Shown here one piece after another: positions 45,576 through 56,104 of a DNA stretch of 64,000 nucleotides. Below the pieces are notes generated by a model. It worked only from the letters and a program-made list of their open reading frames with translations. It was not told the DNA's origin and did not search any database. Location: contig NZ_SZUA01000003.1 in NCBI RefSeq assembly GCF_005239095.1, positions 558,001-622,000 of the forward strand, written 5' to 3'. Source of the stretch: Luteimonas gilva (GTDB taxonomy: Bacteria; Pseudomonadota; Gammaproteobacteria; Xanthomonadales; Xanthomonadaceae). Positions within the stretch are counted from its first letter, which is position 1, and each line of letters begins with the position of its first letter. The position numbers were made by a program, and so were the translations under genes.

Positions 45576-47915
45576 ATGCGCGCACATTCGCTGGCAGCAA
45601 TATTGTTGATTCTGACGGGTTGCACATCCGATTGGGATTCGACCAGAGCCACAAGCATAGCGGCCAGCGGCCGGCCGAATGCGGCGGAGCGAGCATCCGC
45701 GCTCGGCGCATCTTCTGCGGGCATGGCGGCGCCGCGTGCTTTCGCATCCTTGCCGGATCGCGGAAGCCTCATCGCTTACGAACAAGGGCGCAAGCCTCGC
45801 AGCAGCGGCGCTTATAAGGCGTATCCGGTGCTGTTGAGCGAAGAGCATGCATTGAAGGCGGCTCACGCCGGCGGCCAATTGAGCATTCCCTCTCCCGATG
45901 GCGGGACGATCAGGCTCGCTTATGAGCGTCATGTCGAACATCCCGACGGGAACTGGACCTGGATCGGCCGGAATGCGGACGGCACGAGCGCCGTGCTCAC
46001 GTTCGGCGAGAAGGCGGTGTTCGGTTCGGTATCGATACCCGGCGACGAGCCGCTTCGCCTGACCACTTCGATGGGCGGAGCATGGTTGGTGGCGGGCGAT
46101 CGTAACCGGCTCCCCAAACGCGATCCTGGCGTGCGTCGAGGCGGAGAGAGCGATTATTTCGTTCCTCCGAAGATGGCGGCGTCCAATGCGCTGAGCGCTT
46201 CTCTGGCGCCGCCGGTCCGGCATCTAACCGCCGCCGCGGCTCCTGTCTCCGCCGCAGCAGCTGCCGCAGCGGCGACGACGATCGACGTGGCGATCGGCTA
46301 CACGAACGGATACGCCGCCGCCTTGGGCGGCACGTCGCAAGCCATTACCCGGCTGAACAATCTCATCGAAGTCACCAACCAGGCGTACGCGAACAGCGGG
46401 ATCAACGCGCAGGTCAAGCTTGTGACGACCGTTGCGGTGAATTTCCAGGACGATACCGACAACGGGAATGCGCTGGAGAAACTGAGCGGGTACACCAATA
46501 ACGGTCCTACCACGCCCGATCCTGCGTTCGCAGGCTTGCGCGCGGCCAGGGAAGCGTACGGCGCGGATTTGGTCGCGCTCGTGCGCGATTTCAGGACGCC
46601 GCAGAACAACGGCTGCGGCATCGCATGGCTGATCGGCAGTGGCGGCGAACCCGTAACTCAAGAAGACGCGCCGTTCGGCTACTCGGTCGTCAGCGACGGC
46701 TCGGATGTCGACGAAGGCGACGGCAGCACGTACTTCTGCAGAGACGAATCGCTAGCCCATGAGATGGGCCACAACATGGGCCAGGCGCATAACCGCGAAG
46801 ACAGTACGAGTGCCGGCGCGCATCCGTATTCCTACGGTTATCGCGAGTCGACCACAAATGGTTTCTATACCGTCATGGCCTACCGCCTGGGCAACAGCAG
46901 CCAAACGGCGATACGTTATTTCGCCAATCCGTCCATCCAGTTCAGCGGGCGCCCAACCGGCGTCGCCGGTTCGGCCGACAACGCATTGAGCATGAATCAA
47001 ACCATGCCGATCATCGCGGCATTTCGCGCCAGCGTCGGTCCGGTCTCGAAGGCGAGCAAGGACGTGGACGGCGACGGCAAAAGCGACGTCCTTTGGTACC
47101 AGCCGACCTCGCGGATCCTGGCGTATTGGATCATGAACGGCGCTAGCGTCGGCCGTTCTTATGGTCAAAATCTTCCCGCCGGCTATACGTTGATCGCCAA
47201 CGGCGACTACGACGCGGACGGCCATGCCGATGTCGTCATCAAAGGCCAGAACGGCGAGATGACTCTATGGCGAGGCGACGGCAACGCCTTTTCCGCGAGC
47301 ACGATCAGCTCGGGTTATCCGAATAGTTGGAACATATTGGGCAGCCCCGACGTGGACGGGGATGGAAAAAGCGACCTTCTGTGGTACCAAGCCACTTCGC
47401 GCACATTGGCGTACTGGATCATGAATGCAAGCAATGTGGTGCGTTCGTCCGGTCAACCTTTGCCCGCTGGATACGCCGTGGTGGCGAACGGCGATTATTA
47501 CGGGGACGGTCGCGCCGACGTGCTGCTGCAGGGGCCGTACGGCGATTTACACATGTGGAACGGCAACGGCTCCAATTTCGGCGGACCGCACGTTTCGGAC
47601 TATCCGGCCAGCTGGCTGATCATCGGCAGTCCTGATGTGGATGGCGACGGCAAGAGCGATGTGCTGTGGTATCAACCCAGTTCGCGCACGCTCGCTTACT
47701 GGATCATGAGCGGCGCCAACGTGGTGCGGGCCTATGGTCAGCCGCTTCCCTCGGGCTATACCGTTGTGGCCATCGGCGATTACTACGGCGATGGTCGCGC
47801 CGACGTGTTGTTGAGAGGGCCGTACGGCGATCTGCATATGTGGAACGGCAATGGGAGCACCTTCGGCGGACCGCACGTTTCCGATTATCCGGTCAGCTGG
47901 GAAGCGCTCCCCTAG
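45576..47915 (+). CDS. Lipoprotein metalloprotease (reprolysin-like) with C-terminal VCBS/FG-GAP repeats
   Basis: 779 residues from the ATG at 45576. Lipobox LTGC near residue 15 (ILLILTGCTSDW). About 60-180 is a propeptide-like domain shared with the 57.9-kb paralogue ('LPDRGSLIAYEQG', 'GNWTWIGRNADG', 'TFGEKAVFG'). About 245-490 is the metzincin catalytic domain with HEMGHNMGQAH at 395-405 and Met-turn 'YTVMAY'. The C-terminus holds three about 95-residue blocks, starting near 496, 592 and 687, each with DVDGDGKSD and a second 'GDYYGDGRADV'-type loop: calcium-binding beta-propeller repeats. Probably cell-surface or secreted proteolysis. The stop is six bases from the converging etfA. Confidence 0.88.
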   Translation: MRAHSLAAILLILTGCTSDWDSTRATSIAASGRPNAAERASALGASSAGMAAPRAFASLPDRGSLIAYEQGRKPRSSGAYKAYPVLLSEEHALKAAHAGGQLSIPSPDGGTIRLAYERHVEHPDGNWTWIGRNADGTSAVLTFGEKAVFGSVSIPGDEPLRLTTSMGGAWLVAGDRNRLPKRDPGVRRGGESDYFVPPKMAASNALSASLAPPVRHLTAAAAPVSAAAAAAAATTIDVAIGYTNGYAAALGGTSQAITRLNNLIEVTNQAYANSGINAQVKLVTTVAVNFQDDTDNGNALEKLSGYTNNGPTTPDPAFAGLRAAREAYGADLVALVRDFRTPQNNGCGIAWLIGSGGEPVTQEDAPFGYSVVSDGSDVDEGDGSTYFCRDESLAHEMGHNMGQAHNREDSTSAGAHPYSYGYRESTTNGFYTVMAYRLGNSSQTAIRYFANPSIQFSGRPTGVAGSADNALSMNQTMPIIAAFRASVGPVSKASKDVDGDGKSDVLWYQPTSRILAYWIMNGASVGRSYGQNLPAGYTLIANGDYDADGHADVVIKGQNGEMTLWRGDGNAFSASTISSGYPNSWNILGSPDVDGDGKSDLLWYQATSRTLAYWIMNASNVVRSSGQPLPAGYAVVANGDYYGDGRADVLLQGPYGDLHMWNGNGSNFGGPHVSDYPASWLIIGSPDVDGDGKSDVLWYQPSSRTLAYWIMSGANVVRAYGQPLPSGYTVVAIGDYYGDGRADVLLRGPYGDLHMWNGNGSTFGGPHVSDYPVSWEALP
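47061..47912 (+). repeat. Three tandem VCBS/FG-GAP blocks (about 95 residues each)
   Basis: Each block begins DVDGDGKSD and ends with a 'W…GG…' strand. Blocks 2 and 3 are very similar at DNA level too (e.g. both contain GGCGGACCGCACGTTTC), suggesting recent duplication. Confidence 0.85.
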
Positions 47916-47921
47916 TCACGC

Positions 47922-48863
47922 CTAGAGCGCCGTTTGAAGCTCTGGCAGCAGTTTGAACAGATCGCCGACTAGGCCGATATCCGCGATCTCGAAAATCGGC
48001 GCATCCGCATCCTTGTTGATCGCGACGATGGTGCCGGCGTCCTTGATGCCGGTCAGGTGCTGGATCGCGCCGCTGATGCCGATGGCGACGTACAGCTCGG
48101 GCGCGATGATCTTGCCGGTCTGGCCGACCTGCAGTTCGTTGGGCACGTAGCCGGCGTCGACTGCGGCGCGGGAGGCGCCGACCGCGGCGCCGAGCTTGTC
48201 GGCGAAGTCGTAGATGATCTTGAAGTTCTCCGCCGAACCGACGCCGCGGCCGCCGGAGACGACGCGCTTGGCGCTCTGCAGGTCGGGGCGGTCGGATTTG
48301 CCGGCCGCCAGGCCGACGTAGCGGGTGTGCGTGGGCAGGGCCGCATCGATGGACGCGGCTTCGACCGCGGCGCTGCCGCCTTGCGCGGCTTCCGGCCACG
48401 ATGCGGTGCGTACGGTGGCGACGACGGCGTGGTCGGCCGGCGCTTCGACCGTGACGATCGCATTGCCCGCATAGATCGGGCGCTTGAAGGTATGGCTGGC
48501 TTCCACCGCCATCACGTCGGACACCTGGGCCACGCCGAGCAGCGCGGCGACGCAAGGCATCAGATCCTTGCCGAAGGTGGTGCTGGGGCCGAACACGTGG
48601 CTGTAGCCCTGTTTGGCCAGCGCGGCGACTTGCGGCGCCAGTACCTGCGCGATCGCATTGGCATTGGCCGCGTTCGCGACCGTCAGCACCTTGGCCACGC
48701 CGGCGATCTGCGCGGCTTGCGCGGCGACGGCGCCCGGATCGGCGGCCAGCACGACGATGTCGATGGTTTCCGGCTTCAGCGCCTGCGCGGCGGACACGCA
48801 TTTGGCGGTGGCGGCGTTGAGCTTGCCGTCCAGATGTTCGGCGACGATGAGTACTTTGCTCAT
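47922..48863 (-). CDS. etfA: Electron transfer flavoprotein alpha subunit
   Basis: 313 residues. FAD-binding partner of EtfB, passing electrons from acyl-CoA and other dehydrogenases to ETF-ubiquinone oxidoreductase (encoded at 59.4 kb). The C-terminal FAD site reads '[20 protein letters not shown]', '[20 protein letters not shown]', '[20 protein letters not shown]'. The ATG at 48863 shares its A/T with the etfB stop (TAATG). In Xanthomonas this gene marks the right border of the hypervariable LPS locus; here it lies just past the metalloprotease. Confidence 0.97.
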   Translation of the reverse strand: MSKVLIVAEHLDGKLNAATAKCVSAAQALKPETIDIVVLAADPGAVAAQAAQIAGVAKVLTVANAANANAIAQVLAPQVAALAKQGYSHVFGPSTTFGKDLMPCVAALLGVAQVSDVMAVEASHTFKRPIYAGNAIVTVEAPADHAVVATVRTASWPEAAQGGSAAVEAASIDAALPTHTRYVGLAAGKSDRPDLQSAKRVVSGGRGVGSAENFKIIYDFADKLGAAVGASRAAVDAGYVPNELQVGQTGKIIAPELYVAIGISGAIQHLTGIKDAGTIVAINKDADAPIFEIADIGLVGDLFKLLPELQTAL

Positions 48864-49609
48864 TACAGCAACCCCTTCTGCTTCAGTGCGGCGACCAGCT
48901 CGGCCGCGTCCTTCACCATCACGCCCTTGCTGCGCTTGGCCGGCGCGGCGTAATGCGTGGTCTTGAGCGTGTCGCCGGCGTCGACGCCGAGGTCGGCGAA
49001 CGGGATCGTCTCCAGCGGCTTGCTCTTGGCCTTCATGATGTCCGGCAACTTGATGAAGCGCGGTTCGTTCAAGCGCAAGTCGGTGGTGACGACGGCCGGC
49101 AAGTCGACTTCGAGCGTTTCCAGCCCTGCGTCGACTTCGCGCACCACGGTCGCCTTGCCGTCGGCCACGTCCAACTTGGAAGCGAAAGTGGCCTGCGGCC
49201 GGCCCCACAGCGTGGCCAGCATCTGGCCGGTCTGGTTGGCGTCGTCGTCGATCGCCTGCTTGCCCAGGATCACCAGGTCCGGTTGTTCCTTCTCAATCAG
49301 CTTGAGCAGGGTACGGGCGGCGGTCAGCGGTTGGATCGGCTGGTCGGCGACCACGTGGATGGCGCGGTTGGCGCCCATGGCCAGGCCGTTGCGCAGATGG
49401 GCCTGGGCGTCGGCCGGGGCGATGGTGGCGACCACGACTTCGGTCGCGATGCTCTTGTCGCGCAGCCGTAGGGCTTCTTCCAAGGCGATTTCGTCGAAGG
49501 GGTTGGCGGACAGCTTGACGCCGTCGGTGACCACGCCGGAGCCGTCCGGCTTGACCTGGATGCGGACGTTGAAGTCCACCACGCGCTTGTAGCCGACGAG
49601 GATCTTCAT
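48863..49609 (-). CDS. etfB: Electron transfer flavoprotein beta subunit
   Basis: 248 residues. AMP-binding ETF subunit. '[16 protein letters not shown]' start, '[19 protein letters not shown]', '[19 protein letters not shown]' and '[27 protein letters not shown]' (the ETF beta signature) are all present. First gene of etfB-etfA, with a one-base overlap. The ATG at 49609 is preceded by AAGGAACC. Divergent from cysD, with 217 bases between. Confidence 0.97.
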   Translation of the reverse strand: MKILVGYKRVVDFNVRIQVKPDGSGVVTDGVKLSANPFDEIALEEALRLRDKSIATEVVVATIAPADAQAHLRNGLAMGANRAIHVVADQPIQPLTAARTLLKLIEKEQPDLVILGKQAIDDDANQTGQMLATLWGRPQATFASKLDVADGKATVVREVDAGLETLEVDLPAVVTTDLRLNEPRFIKLPDIMKAKSKPLETIPFADLGVDAGDTLKTTHYAAPAKRSKGVMVKDAAELVAALKQKGLL

Positions 49610-49826
49610 CGGGGAGGGTTCCTTGTGGGGGCGGCGGGCCCGGCCGCGCCAAGTAGCGATGCCGAGCCTGAAGGCAGAACCGGGATTTTAGCGGTTCGGC
49701 TGCCGGCGGGCGACCCGAGCGGCATAAGCTCATGACGAGCCGTCCGCCGCTCGGCGCGCCGGGAAGGGCCTGGCCGCCGATGGGCGGGGCTAAGATGCCG
49801 GATCGTTCCGCAGACCCGACCGCCCG

Positions 49827-50735
49827 GTGACTTCGACTCCGCTTTCCCACCTCGACCGGCTGGAAGCCGAAAGCCTGCATATCCTGCGCGAGGTGGCCGC
49901 CGGCTTCCGCAACCCGGTACTGCTGTACTCGGTCGGCAAGGACAGCTCGGTGCTGCTGCATCTGCTGCTAAAGGCTTTCTATCCGGCCCGGCCGCCGATT
50001 CCGCTGCTGCATGTGGATACCGGCTGGAAATTCCGCGAGATGATCGCTTTCCGCGACCGACGCGCGGCCGAAACCGGGCTGGAGCTGCGCACCCACACCA
50101 ATCCCGAAGGCCTGGCCCAGGGCGTGGGGCCGTTCAGCCACGGCGCGACCGTGCATACCGACGTGATGAAGACCCAGGCCTTGAAGCAGGCCTTGGACAA
50201 GGGCCGCTTCGACGCCGCGATCGGCGGCGCGCGCCGCGACGAAGAGAAATCGCGGGCCAAGGAGCGCATCTTCTCGTTCCGCAACGCCCAGCACCGCTGG
50301 GATCCCAAGCGCCAGCGGCCCGAGCTGTGGAATCTGTACAACACTCGCATCCAACCCGGCGAATCGGTGCGCGTGTTCCCGCTGTCGAATTGGACCGAGC
50401 TGGACGTGTGGCTGTACATCTACCGGGAAAAGATCCCGGTGCCGTCGCTGTATTTCGCCGCCGAGCGGCCGGTGGTCGAGCGCGACGGCGCGCTGATCCT
50501 GGTCGACGACGAACGCTTGCCCTTGCGCGAAGGCGAGCGTCCCGCGCTGAAGAAAGTGCGCTTCCGCACGCTCGGCTGCTATCCGCTGACCGGCGCCATC
50601 GAATCCGAAGCGGACACCTTGGAGAAGATCGTCGCCGAAATGCTCGTCGCCACCACCTCGGAGCGGCAGGGGCGGGTGATCGACCACGACCCGAGCGCCT
50701 CGATGGAAAAGAAAAAGCAGGAGGGCTACTTCTGA
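49827..50735 (+). CDS. cysD: Sulfate adenylyltransferase subunit 2
   Basis: 302 residues, GTG start at 49827. ATP sulfurylase small subunit of the PAPS-reductase-like PP-loop family: '[19 protein letters not shown]' (SGGKDS-type loop), '[16 protein letters not shown]', '[20 protein letters not shown]', '[15 protein letters not shown]'. Makes APS from sulfate and ATP together with CysN. The following cysNC start overlaps its stop (TGATG). Confidence 0.97.
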   Translation: MTSTPLSHLDRLEAESLHILREVAAGFRNPVLLYSVGKDSSVLLHLLLKAFYPARPPIPLLHVDTGWKFREMIAFRDRRAAETGLELRTHTNPEGLAQGVGPFSHGATVHTDVMKTQALKQALDKGRFDAAIGGARRDEEKSRAKERIFSFRNAQHRWDPKRQRPELWNLYNTRIQPGESVRVFPLSNWTELDVWLYIYREKIPVPSLYFAAERPVVERDGALILVDDERLPLREGERPALKKVRFRTLGCYPLTGAIESEADTLEKIVAEMLVATTSERQGRVIDHDPSASMEKKKQEGYF

Positions 50736-52624
50736 TGGCGCGCACCGAAGATGCGGCCGCCGAAGTCGCGGCCTACCTGCGCAAGCACGAAACCAAGAGC
50801 CTGCTGCGCTTCATCACCTGCGGCAGCGTCGACGACGGCAAGAGCACGCTGATCGGCCGACTGCTGCACGACAGCAAGCTGCTGCTCGGCGACCAGCTCG
50901 CGGCCTTGCAATCCGACAGCTTGCGCCACGGCACCCAGAACGGCGAGATCGATTTCGCCCTGCTGGTCGACGGCCTGGCGGCGGAGCGCGAGCAGGGCAT
51001 CACCATCGACGTCGCTTATCGTTTCTTCGGCACCGACAAGCGCGATTTCATCGTCGCCGACTGCCCCGGCCACGAGCAGTACACGCGCAACATGGCCACC
51101 GGCGCTTCCACCGCCGATTTGGCGGTGGTGCTGGTCGACGCGCGCAAAGGCCTGCTCACGCAGACGCGGCGGCACAGCTACATCGTCTCGCTGTTCGGCA
51201 TCCGCCATGTCGTATTGGCGGTGAACAAAATGGATCTGGTCGATTACGACCAGGCCGTATTCGAAGGCATCGTCGCCGGTTATCGCGAGCTCGCGGAGCG
51301 GCTCGGAATAACGCAAGTCGACGCCATTCCGCTGTCCGCGCTGAAAGGCGACAACGTGCAGGCGCGTTCCGCGGCGATGCCTTGGCATCGCGGCGCGACT
51401 TTGCTCGAAACCCTGGAAAACGCGCAGATATCGCCCGCCGGGCGCGATCTGGGATTGCGTCTGCCGGTGCAATGGGTGGCGAGGCCTAACCAGGATTTCC
51501 GCGGTTTCGCCGGCACCGTGGCGGCCGGCGAAGCGGTGCCGGGCGCGCGGGTGATCGTGCTGCCTTCCGGACGCGCGTCGACGATCGAGCGCATCGTCGC
51601 CGCCGACGGCGATCTCGCGCGCGCCGGCCGCGGCCGCGCGGTGACGCTGACCCTTGCCGACGAAATCGACGTCAGCCGGGGCGACGTGATCGCCGCCGCC
51701 TCCGACGCGCCCGAAGTCGCCGATCAGTTCGCCGCGCACCTGTTGTGGATGGGCGACAGCCCCTTGTTGCCCGGACGTTCGTATTGGTTGAAGTCGGGCG
51801 CGCGCACGGTCAGCGCCCAGGTCACAGAGATCAAGCACAAGGTCGACGTCAACACGCAAGAGCGCTTGGCCGCCAAGCATCTGGATTTGAACGAAGTCGC
51901 GTATTGCAATCTGTATCTCGACCAGCCGATCCCGTTCGAGGCCTACGCCGACAACCGCGAGCTCGGCGCTTTCGTGCTGATCGACCGGCAGACCGACGCC
52001 ACCGTCGCCGCCGGCACCATCGACTTCGCTTTGCGCCGCGCCGGCAACATCCACTGGCAGCACGTCGATGTCGACAAGGCCGCACGGTCGCGGATCAAGG
52101 GCCAGCATCCTTATTGCTTGTGGTTCACCGGCTTGTCGGGATCGGGCAAATCGACCATCGCGAATCTGGTCGAGAAACGCCTGCTGGCGATGGGCCATCA
52201 CACCTATCTGCTCGACGGCGACAACGTCCGCCACGGCCTGAACAAGGATCTGGGCTTCACCGACGAGGACCGCGTCGAAAACATCCGCCGCGTCGCCGAA
52301 GTGGCGAAGCTGATGGTGGATGCGGGCTTGATCGTGCTGGTCAGCTTCATCTCGCCGTTCCGCGCCGAGCGGCGGATGGCGCGCGGGCTGTTCGGCGAAG
52401 GCGAATTCGTCGAAGTTTTCGTCGACACGCCATTGGCCGTGGCCGAACGGCGCGATGTCAAAGGCCTGTACGCCAAGGCGCGCGCCGGCTTGATCAAGAA
52501 TTTCACCGGCATCGATTCGCCGTACGAGGCGCCCGAGCGCCCGGAGATTTCGTTGGACACCGTGGCCTACGATGCGGAAACGCTGGCCGAACGCCTGGTC
52601 GAGAGATTGCTGGCGACGCGTTGA
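50735..52624 (+). CDS. cysNC: Bifunctional sulfate adenylyltransferase subunit 1 / APS kinase
   Basis: 629 residues. N-terminal GTPase CysN (1-435): P-loop '[17 protein letters not shown]', '[14 protein letters not shown]', '[17 protein letters not shown]', 'NKMDLVDYD'. C-terminal CysC (about 450-629): '[19 protein letters not shown]', '[15 protein letters not shown]', '[22 protein letters not shown]'. Produces PAPS for assimilation or for sulfotransferases. The fused form is common in Xanthomonadaceae (RaxQ-type). No cysHIJ nearby; manC follows 108 bases later. Confidence 0.97.
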   Translation: MARTEDAAAEVAAYLRKHETKSLLRFITCGSVDDGKSTLIGRLLHDSKLLLGDQLAALQSDSLRHGTQNGEIDFALLVDGLAAEREQGITIDVAYRFFGTDKRDFIVADCPGHEQYTRNMATGASTADLAVVLVDARKGLLTQTRRHSYIVSLFGIRHVVLAVNKMDLVDYDQAVFEGIVAGYRELAERLGITQVDAIPLSALKGDNVQARSAAMPWHRGATLLETLENAQISPAGRDLGLRLPVQWVARPNQDFRGFAGTVAAGEAVPGARVIVLPSGRASTIERIVAADGDLARAGRGRAVTLTLADEIDVSRGDVIAAASDAPEVADQFAAHLLWMGDSPLLPGRSYWLKSGARTVSAQVTEIKHKVDVNTQERLAAKHLDLNEVAYCNLYLDQPIPFEAYADNRELGAFVLIDRQTDATVAAGTIDFALRRAGNIHWQHVDVDKAARSRIKGQHPYCLWFTGLSGSGKSTIANLVEKRLLAMGHHTYLLDGDNVRHGLNKDLGFTDEDRVENIRRVAEVAKLMVDAGLIVLVSFISPFRAERRMARGLFGEGEFVEVFVDTPLAVAERRDVKGLYAKARAGLIKNFTGIDSPYEAPERPEISLDTVAYDAETLAERLVERLLATR

Positions 52625-52732
52625 CCCGCGCAGGAACGTAGCCTAACTGGGCCTGACCATGCCGTCCGTCCCGGGAAGCGGGCTTGCCCGAAGCGTATAA
52701 AATGCGGCGACTTCTCAAGGACGTCCCCCTCC

Positions 52733-54145
52733 ATGCTCCATCCCGTGATCCTCAGCGGCGGCAGCGGTTCGCGCCTGTGGCCGCTCTCGCGCCAGAACCT
52801 GCCCAAGCAATTCCTCGCCCTGATCGGTGAGCTGTCGCTTTTCCAGGAGACGGTGCGGCGTGCCGAAGCCCTGCCGGGAGCGCAGCCCCCGGTGACGGTT
52901 TGCAGCGAAGAACACCGCTTCATGGTGGGCGAGCAGTTGCAGGCCATCGGCGTCGGCAATGGAGGGATCCTGCTCGAGCCTGTCGCGCGCAACACCGCGC
53001 CCGCCATCGCTCTAGCCGCGTTGCATTTGGTCGCGAAGGATCCGCAGGCCACGATGCTGGTGATGCCGGCCGATCACTTGATCGAAAACGAAGCGGCTTT
53101 CCGCGACGCGGTCGCTCATGCCGCTTCCCTCGCAACGGAAGGCTGGCTGGTGGCGTTCGGCATCCGCCCCGACTACGCGGAGACCGGCTACGGTTACATC
53201 CTGCGTGGCCAGGCATTGAGCGACGATGGATTCCGCATCGAGAAATTCGTCGAGAAACCCGAACTGGCCACCGCGGAACGCTATCTGGCCGAAGGTACGT
53301 ATGCCTGGAATTCGGGCATGTTCCTGTTCCAAGCGCAGCGATATTTGGACGAGCTGTCCCGGCATGCGCCCGCGATCCTCGCCGCCGCACGCGAGGCCTA
53401 TGCGCAGGCGCAAACCGACCTGGATTTCGTGCGCGTCGGCAAGGACGCATTCGCCGTCGGTCCGTCCGATTCGATCGATTACGCCGTGATGGAGAAGACC
53501 GACCGCGCGGCCGTAGTTCCGGTGAGTTGCGGCTGGAGCGATATCGGTTCCTGGTCGTCGCTATGGGCGGTGGCCGAACGCGACGCCGACGGCAACCGCT
53601 ACGAAGGCGACGTGATCTCGGTGGATACGCGCGACAGCCTGGTGCGCGCTTCCGAGCGGCGCATGATCGCCACGATCGGGGTCGAGGATCTGGTCATCGT
53701 CGACACGCCGGACGCGACGTTGGTGGCGCGCAAGGACCGCGTGCAAGACGTCAAGACCATCGTCGACAAGCTCAAGGCCGCCGGCCGCCAGGAACACTTG
53801 TTCCACCGCAAGGTCTATCGTCCTTGGGGCAGCTACGATTCGATCGACATGGGCGAGCGTTTCCAGGTCAAGCGCATCGTGGTCAAGCCCGGCGCCGCGC
53901 TCAGCCTGCAGAAGCACCACAAGCGCGCGGAGCACTGGATCGTGGTGTCGGGCGTCGCCGAGGTGACTTGCGACGACAAGGTGTTCGACCTGCACGAGAA
54001 CGAAAGCACCTACATCCCGCTGGGCAGCGTGCATCGGTTGCGCAATCGCGGCACCGAGCCGGTCGAGCTGATCGAAGTGCAGTCGGGCAGCTATCTGGGC
54101 GAGGACGACATCGTCCGGCTCGAGGACGTGTACGGCCGTTCCTGA
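52733..54145 (+). CDS. manC: Mannose-1-phosphate guanylyltransferase / mannose-6-phosphate isomerase
   Basis: 470 residues, type II bifunctional enzyme (XanB of Xanthomonas). Guanylyltransferase: 'VILSGGSGSRLWPLSRQNLPK', 'VEPVARNTAPAIALAAL'-like, 'MPADHLIENE', 'EKFVEKPELATAERYLAEG', 'WNSGMFLF'. C-terminal cupin isomerase: 'RPWGSYDSIDMGERFQVKRI', 'QKHHKRAEHWIVVSG', 'NESTYIPLGSVHRLRNRG'. Delivers GDP-mannose to gmd/rmd. A TATAAAAT-like -10 lies at about 52696-52703, 30 bases before the ATG, suggesting its own promoter rather than read-through from cysNC. Confidence 0.97.
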   Translation: MLHPVILSGGSGSRLWPLSRQNLPKQFLALIGELSLFQETVRRAEALPGAQPPVTVCSEEHRFMVGEQLQAIGVGNGGILLEPVARNTAPAIALAALHLVAKDPQATMLVMPADHLIENEAAFRDAVAHAASLATEGWLVAFGIRPDYAETGYGYILRGQALSDDGFRIEKFVEKPELATAERYLAEGTYAWNSGMFLFQAQRYLDELSRHAPAILAAAREAYAQAQTDLDFVRVGKDAFAVGPSDSIDYAVMEKTDRAAVVPVSCGWSDIGSWSSLWAVAERDADGNRYEGDVISVDTRDSLVRASERRMIATIGVEDLVIVDTPDATLVARKDRVQDVKTIVDKLKAAGRQEHLFHRKVYRPWGSYDSIDMGERFQVKRIVVKPGAALSLQKHHKRAEHWIVVSGVAEVTCDDKVFDLHENESTYIPLGSVHRLRNRGTEPVELIEVQSGSYLGEDDIVRLEDVYGRS

Positions 54146-54184
54146 CTTGCTTTGTAGGGCGGCTTGCCCGGCTTCCCTTGTTTT

Positions 54185-54280
54185 TCGTAGGAGCGGCTTT
54201 AGCCGCGAGCTTTCTCCCCCAAATCGCCGCGATGTCGCGATTTTGAAGGAAAGAGCTCGCGGCTAAAGCCGCTCCTACGA
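54185..54280. repeat. Palindromic REP-like element, family A (copy 3)
   Basis: Arms 54185-54214 (TCGTAGGAGCGGCTTTAGCC…) and 54249-54280, complementary, loop containing CGCCGCGATGTCGCG. Between the convergent ends of manC and the ATP-grasp gene. Shorter TGTAGGGCGGCTTG/GCACTACAAAG remnants flank it (about 54150-54322). Confidence 0.92.
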
Positions 54281-54315
54281 AGAGCCGAAACGACAGCAGC
54301 GGAGAGAGCTGCGCA

Positions 54316-55248
54316 CTACAAAGCGGAGGCGCGTTTCGCCCGGGACGGCGCCAGCCGCTTGGCGAGCAACGCGACGAACCCCTCCGCGCTGCCCGGCGCA
54401 TGTTCGAAGAACAGCGAGGGCTCGCACAATTCCAATTCGAGCAGGCGCGGCGAGCCGTCCTGGTCGCGGATCAGGTCGACGCGCGCGTAAGGCAGCGGCG
54501 CGTCGAGGCGCAGATGCGCGGCCATCGCCGCCAGTACTTCCGCCGCCAGCTTTTTTTCGTCCTCGCCCGCGGTGCGCGGCGTTATGGATTCCGCCGCGAA
54601 CAGCGCGTCGGTCGCGCCTTCGTCGGGGCGCAGCAGGGGGCCTTTGCGGATGGCGTGGCTGAAAACGCCGTCGAAAAACAGCAGGGCGGTTTCGCCGTCG
54701 CGGTCCACCGAGGGCAGATAAGGCTGCAGCAGCGCGCTGCGGCCCGCGTCGATCAGCCGCGCGACGTGGTTGGCGGCGGCGAATTCCTGGCCCCGCCGAT
54801 AACGTTGCGTATCCTTGGAGCCGGCGCCCACCGCAGGCTTGACCACGAATTCCGCCGCTTCCGCATGCGACGCCAGGAACGCTTGCAGCGACGGCAGCGG
54901 TTCCATGTCCGGCTCGACGAAGCTGCCCGGGATCGTCGCCACGCCGCGCGCGGCCAACTCGGCCAGATAATGCTTGTCGGTGTTCCAGCGCAGCACCGGA
55001 AGCGGATTGAGCAGAATCGTCTCGCGGTCCACCCGGGCGCACCAATCCAAGAATTCGGGCAGGCGCTCGGTGTAGTCCCAGGTCGAACGCAGCAGGACGG
55101 CGTCGAAGCGCTGCCAGCTCACCGTCGGATCGTCCCAGGCCAACGCTTGCGCCTGCAGCCCGGCGCGGGCGCAGGCATGGAGCAGGGCGGGCATGTCTTC
55201 GTCATGACCGGTGGCGGCGACGGCGGTGGCGAGGGCGATTCGGGTCAT
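54316..55248 (-). CDS. ATP-grasp family protein (DcsG/RimK-like)
   Basis: 310 residues. N-terminal 'IALATAVAATGHDEDMPALL', then 'VLLRSTWDYTERLPEFLDW', 'NPLPVLRWNTDKHYLAELAARG', ATP-grasp core 'FVVKPAVGAGSKDTQRYRRG' and 'LLQPYLPSVDRDGETALLFFDG', and the metal-binding 'YARVDLIRDQDGSPRLLELELCEPSLFF'. This layout matches proteins annotated after the cycloserine ligase DcsG and glutathione-synthase-like ligases. The substrate is unknown. The gene stands alone, convergent to manC and divergent from scoA. Confidence 0.82.
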   Translation of the reverse strand: MTRIALATAVAATGHDEDMPALLHACARAGLQAQALAWDDPTVSWQRFDAVLLRSTWDYTERLPEFLDWCARVDRETILLNPLPVLRWNTDKHYLAELAARGVATIPGSFVEPDMEPLPSLQAFLASHAEAAEFVVKPAVGAGSKDTQRYRRGQEFAAANHVARLIDAGRSALLQPYLPSVDRDGETALLFFDGVFSHAIRKGPLLRPDEGATDALFAAESITPRTAGEDEKKLAAEVLAAMAAHLRLDAPLPYARVDLIRDQDGSPRLLELELCEPSLFFEHAPGSAEGFVALLAKRLAPSRAKRASAL

Positions 55249-55362
55249 CGGCCAAGTCTAGCGGCATCGCTTGGCCGCGACTGTGCGCCGTTGTCCGGAA
55301 GTCCGATGCCGCGCCGCATCCCGACCGGCTAAAATGCCGCCATCACGCACGGGAGCCGCCTC

Positions 55363-56088
55363 ATGGCCGATGCCGCAAAGACCGGAAGCAAGACCAAGCT
55401 CCAAGCGAGCGCCGACGAAGCCCTGCGCGGCCTGGTCGCCGACGGCCAGACCCTGGCGGTGGGCGGCTTTGGCCTGTGCGGCATTCCCGAAGCCTTGATC
55501 GCCGCCTTGCGCGACAGCGGCGTCAAGGCCCTCACCGTGATCTCCAATAATGCCGGCGTCGACGGTTTCGGCCTGGGCTTGCTGCTGGAGACGCGGCAGA
55601 TCAAGAAGATGATTTCCTCCTACGTCGGCGAGAACAAAGAGTTCGAACGCCAATTCCTGTCCGGCGAGCTCGAGTTGGAATTCAATCCGCAAGGCACGTT
55701 GGCCGAACGCTTGCGCGCCGGCGGCGCCGGTATTCCGGCATTCTTCACCCGCACCGGCTACGGCACCGTCGTGGCCGAGGGCAAGGAAACGCGCGAGTTC
55801 GACGGCCACCATTACGTGATGGAAACCGCGCTGCGCGCCGACGTTTCGCTGGTGAAGGCGTGGAAGGCCGACAAGTCCGGCAACCTGGTGTTCCGCAAGA
55901 CCGCGCGCAACTTCAATCCGGCCTGCGCCATGGCCGGCAAGATCTGCATCGCCGAAGTCGAGGAAGTGGTGGAAGTGGGCGCGATCGATCCCGACCACGT
56001 CCACCTGCCCGGCATCTACGTCGACCGCATCGTCCATAACCCGAATCCGGAAAAGCGGATCGAACAGCGCACCGTCCGCGCCGCCTAA
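55363..56088 (+). CDS. scoA: Succinyl-CoA:3-ketoacid CoA transferase subunit A
   Basis: 241 residues. Activates acetoacetate to acetoacetyl-CoA using succinyl-CoA. '[19 protein letters not shown]', '[38 protein letters not shown]', '[11 protein letters not shown]' and '[21 protein letters not shown]' are diagnostic of subunit A. Acetoacetate is a product of the fumarylacetoacetase encoded at 18.5 kb. scoB follows 16 bases later. Confidence 0.97.
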   Translation: MADAAKTGSKTKLQASADEALRGLVADGQTLAVGGFGLCGIPEALIAALRDSGVKALTVISNNAGVDGFGLGLLLETRQIKKMISSYVGENKEFERQFLSGELELEFNPQGTLAERLRAGGAGIPAFFTRTGYGTVVAEGKETREFDGHHYVMETALRADVSLVKAWKADKSGNLVFRKTARNFNPACAMAGKICIAEVEEVVEVGAIDPDHVHLPGIYVDRIVHNPNPEKRIEQRTVRAA

Positions 56089-56104
56089 CCACGAAGGAAC
56101 CGAC

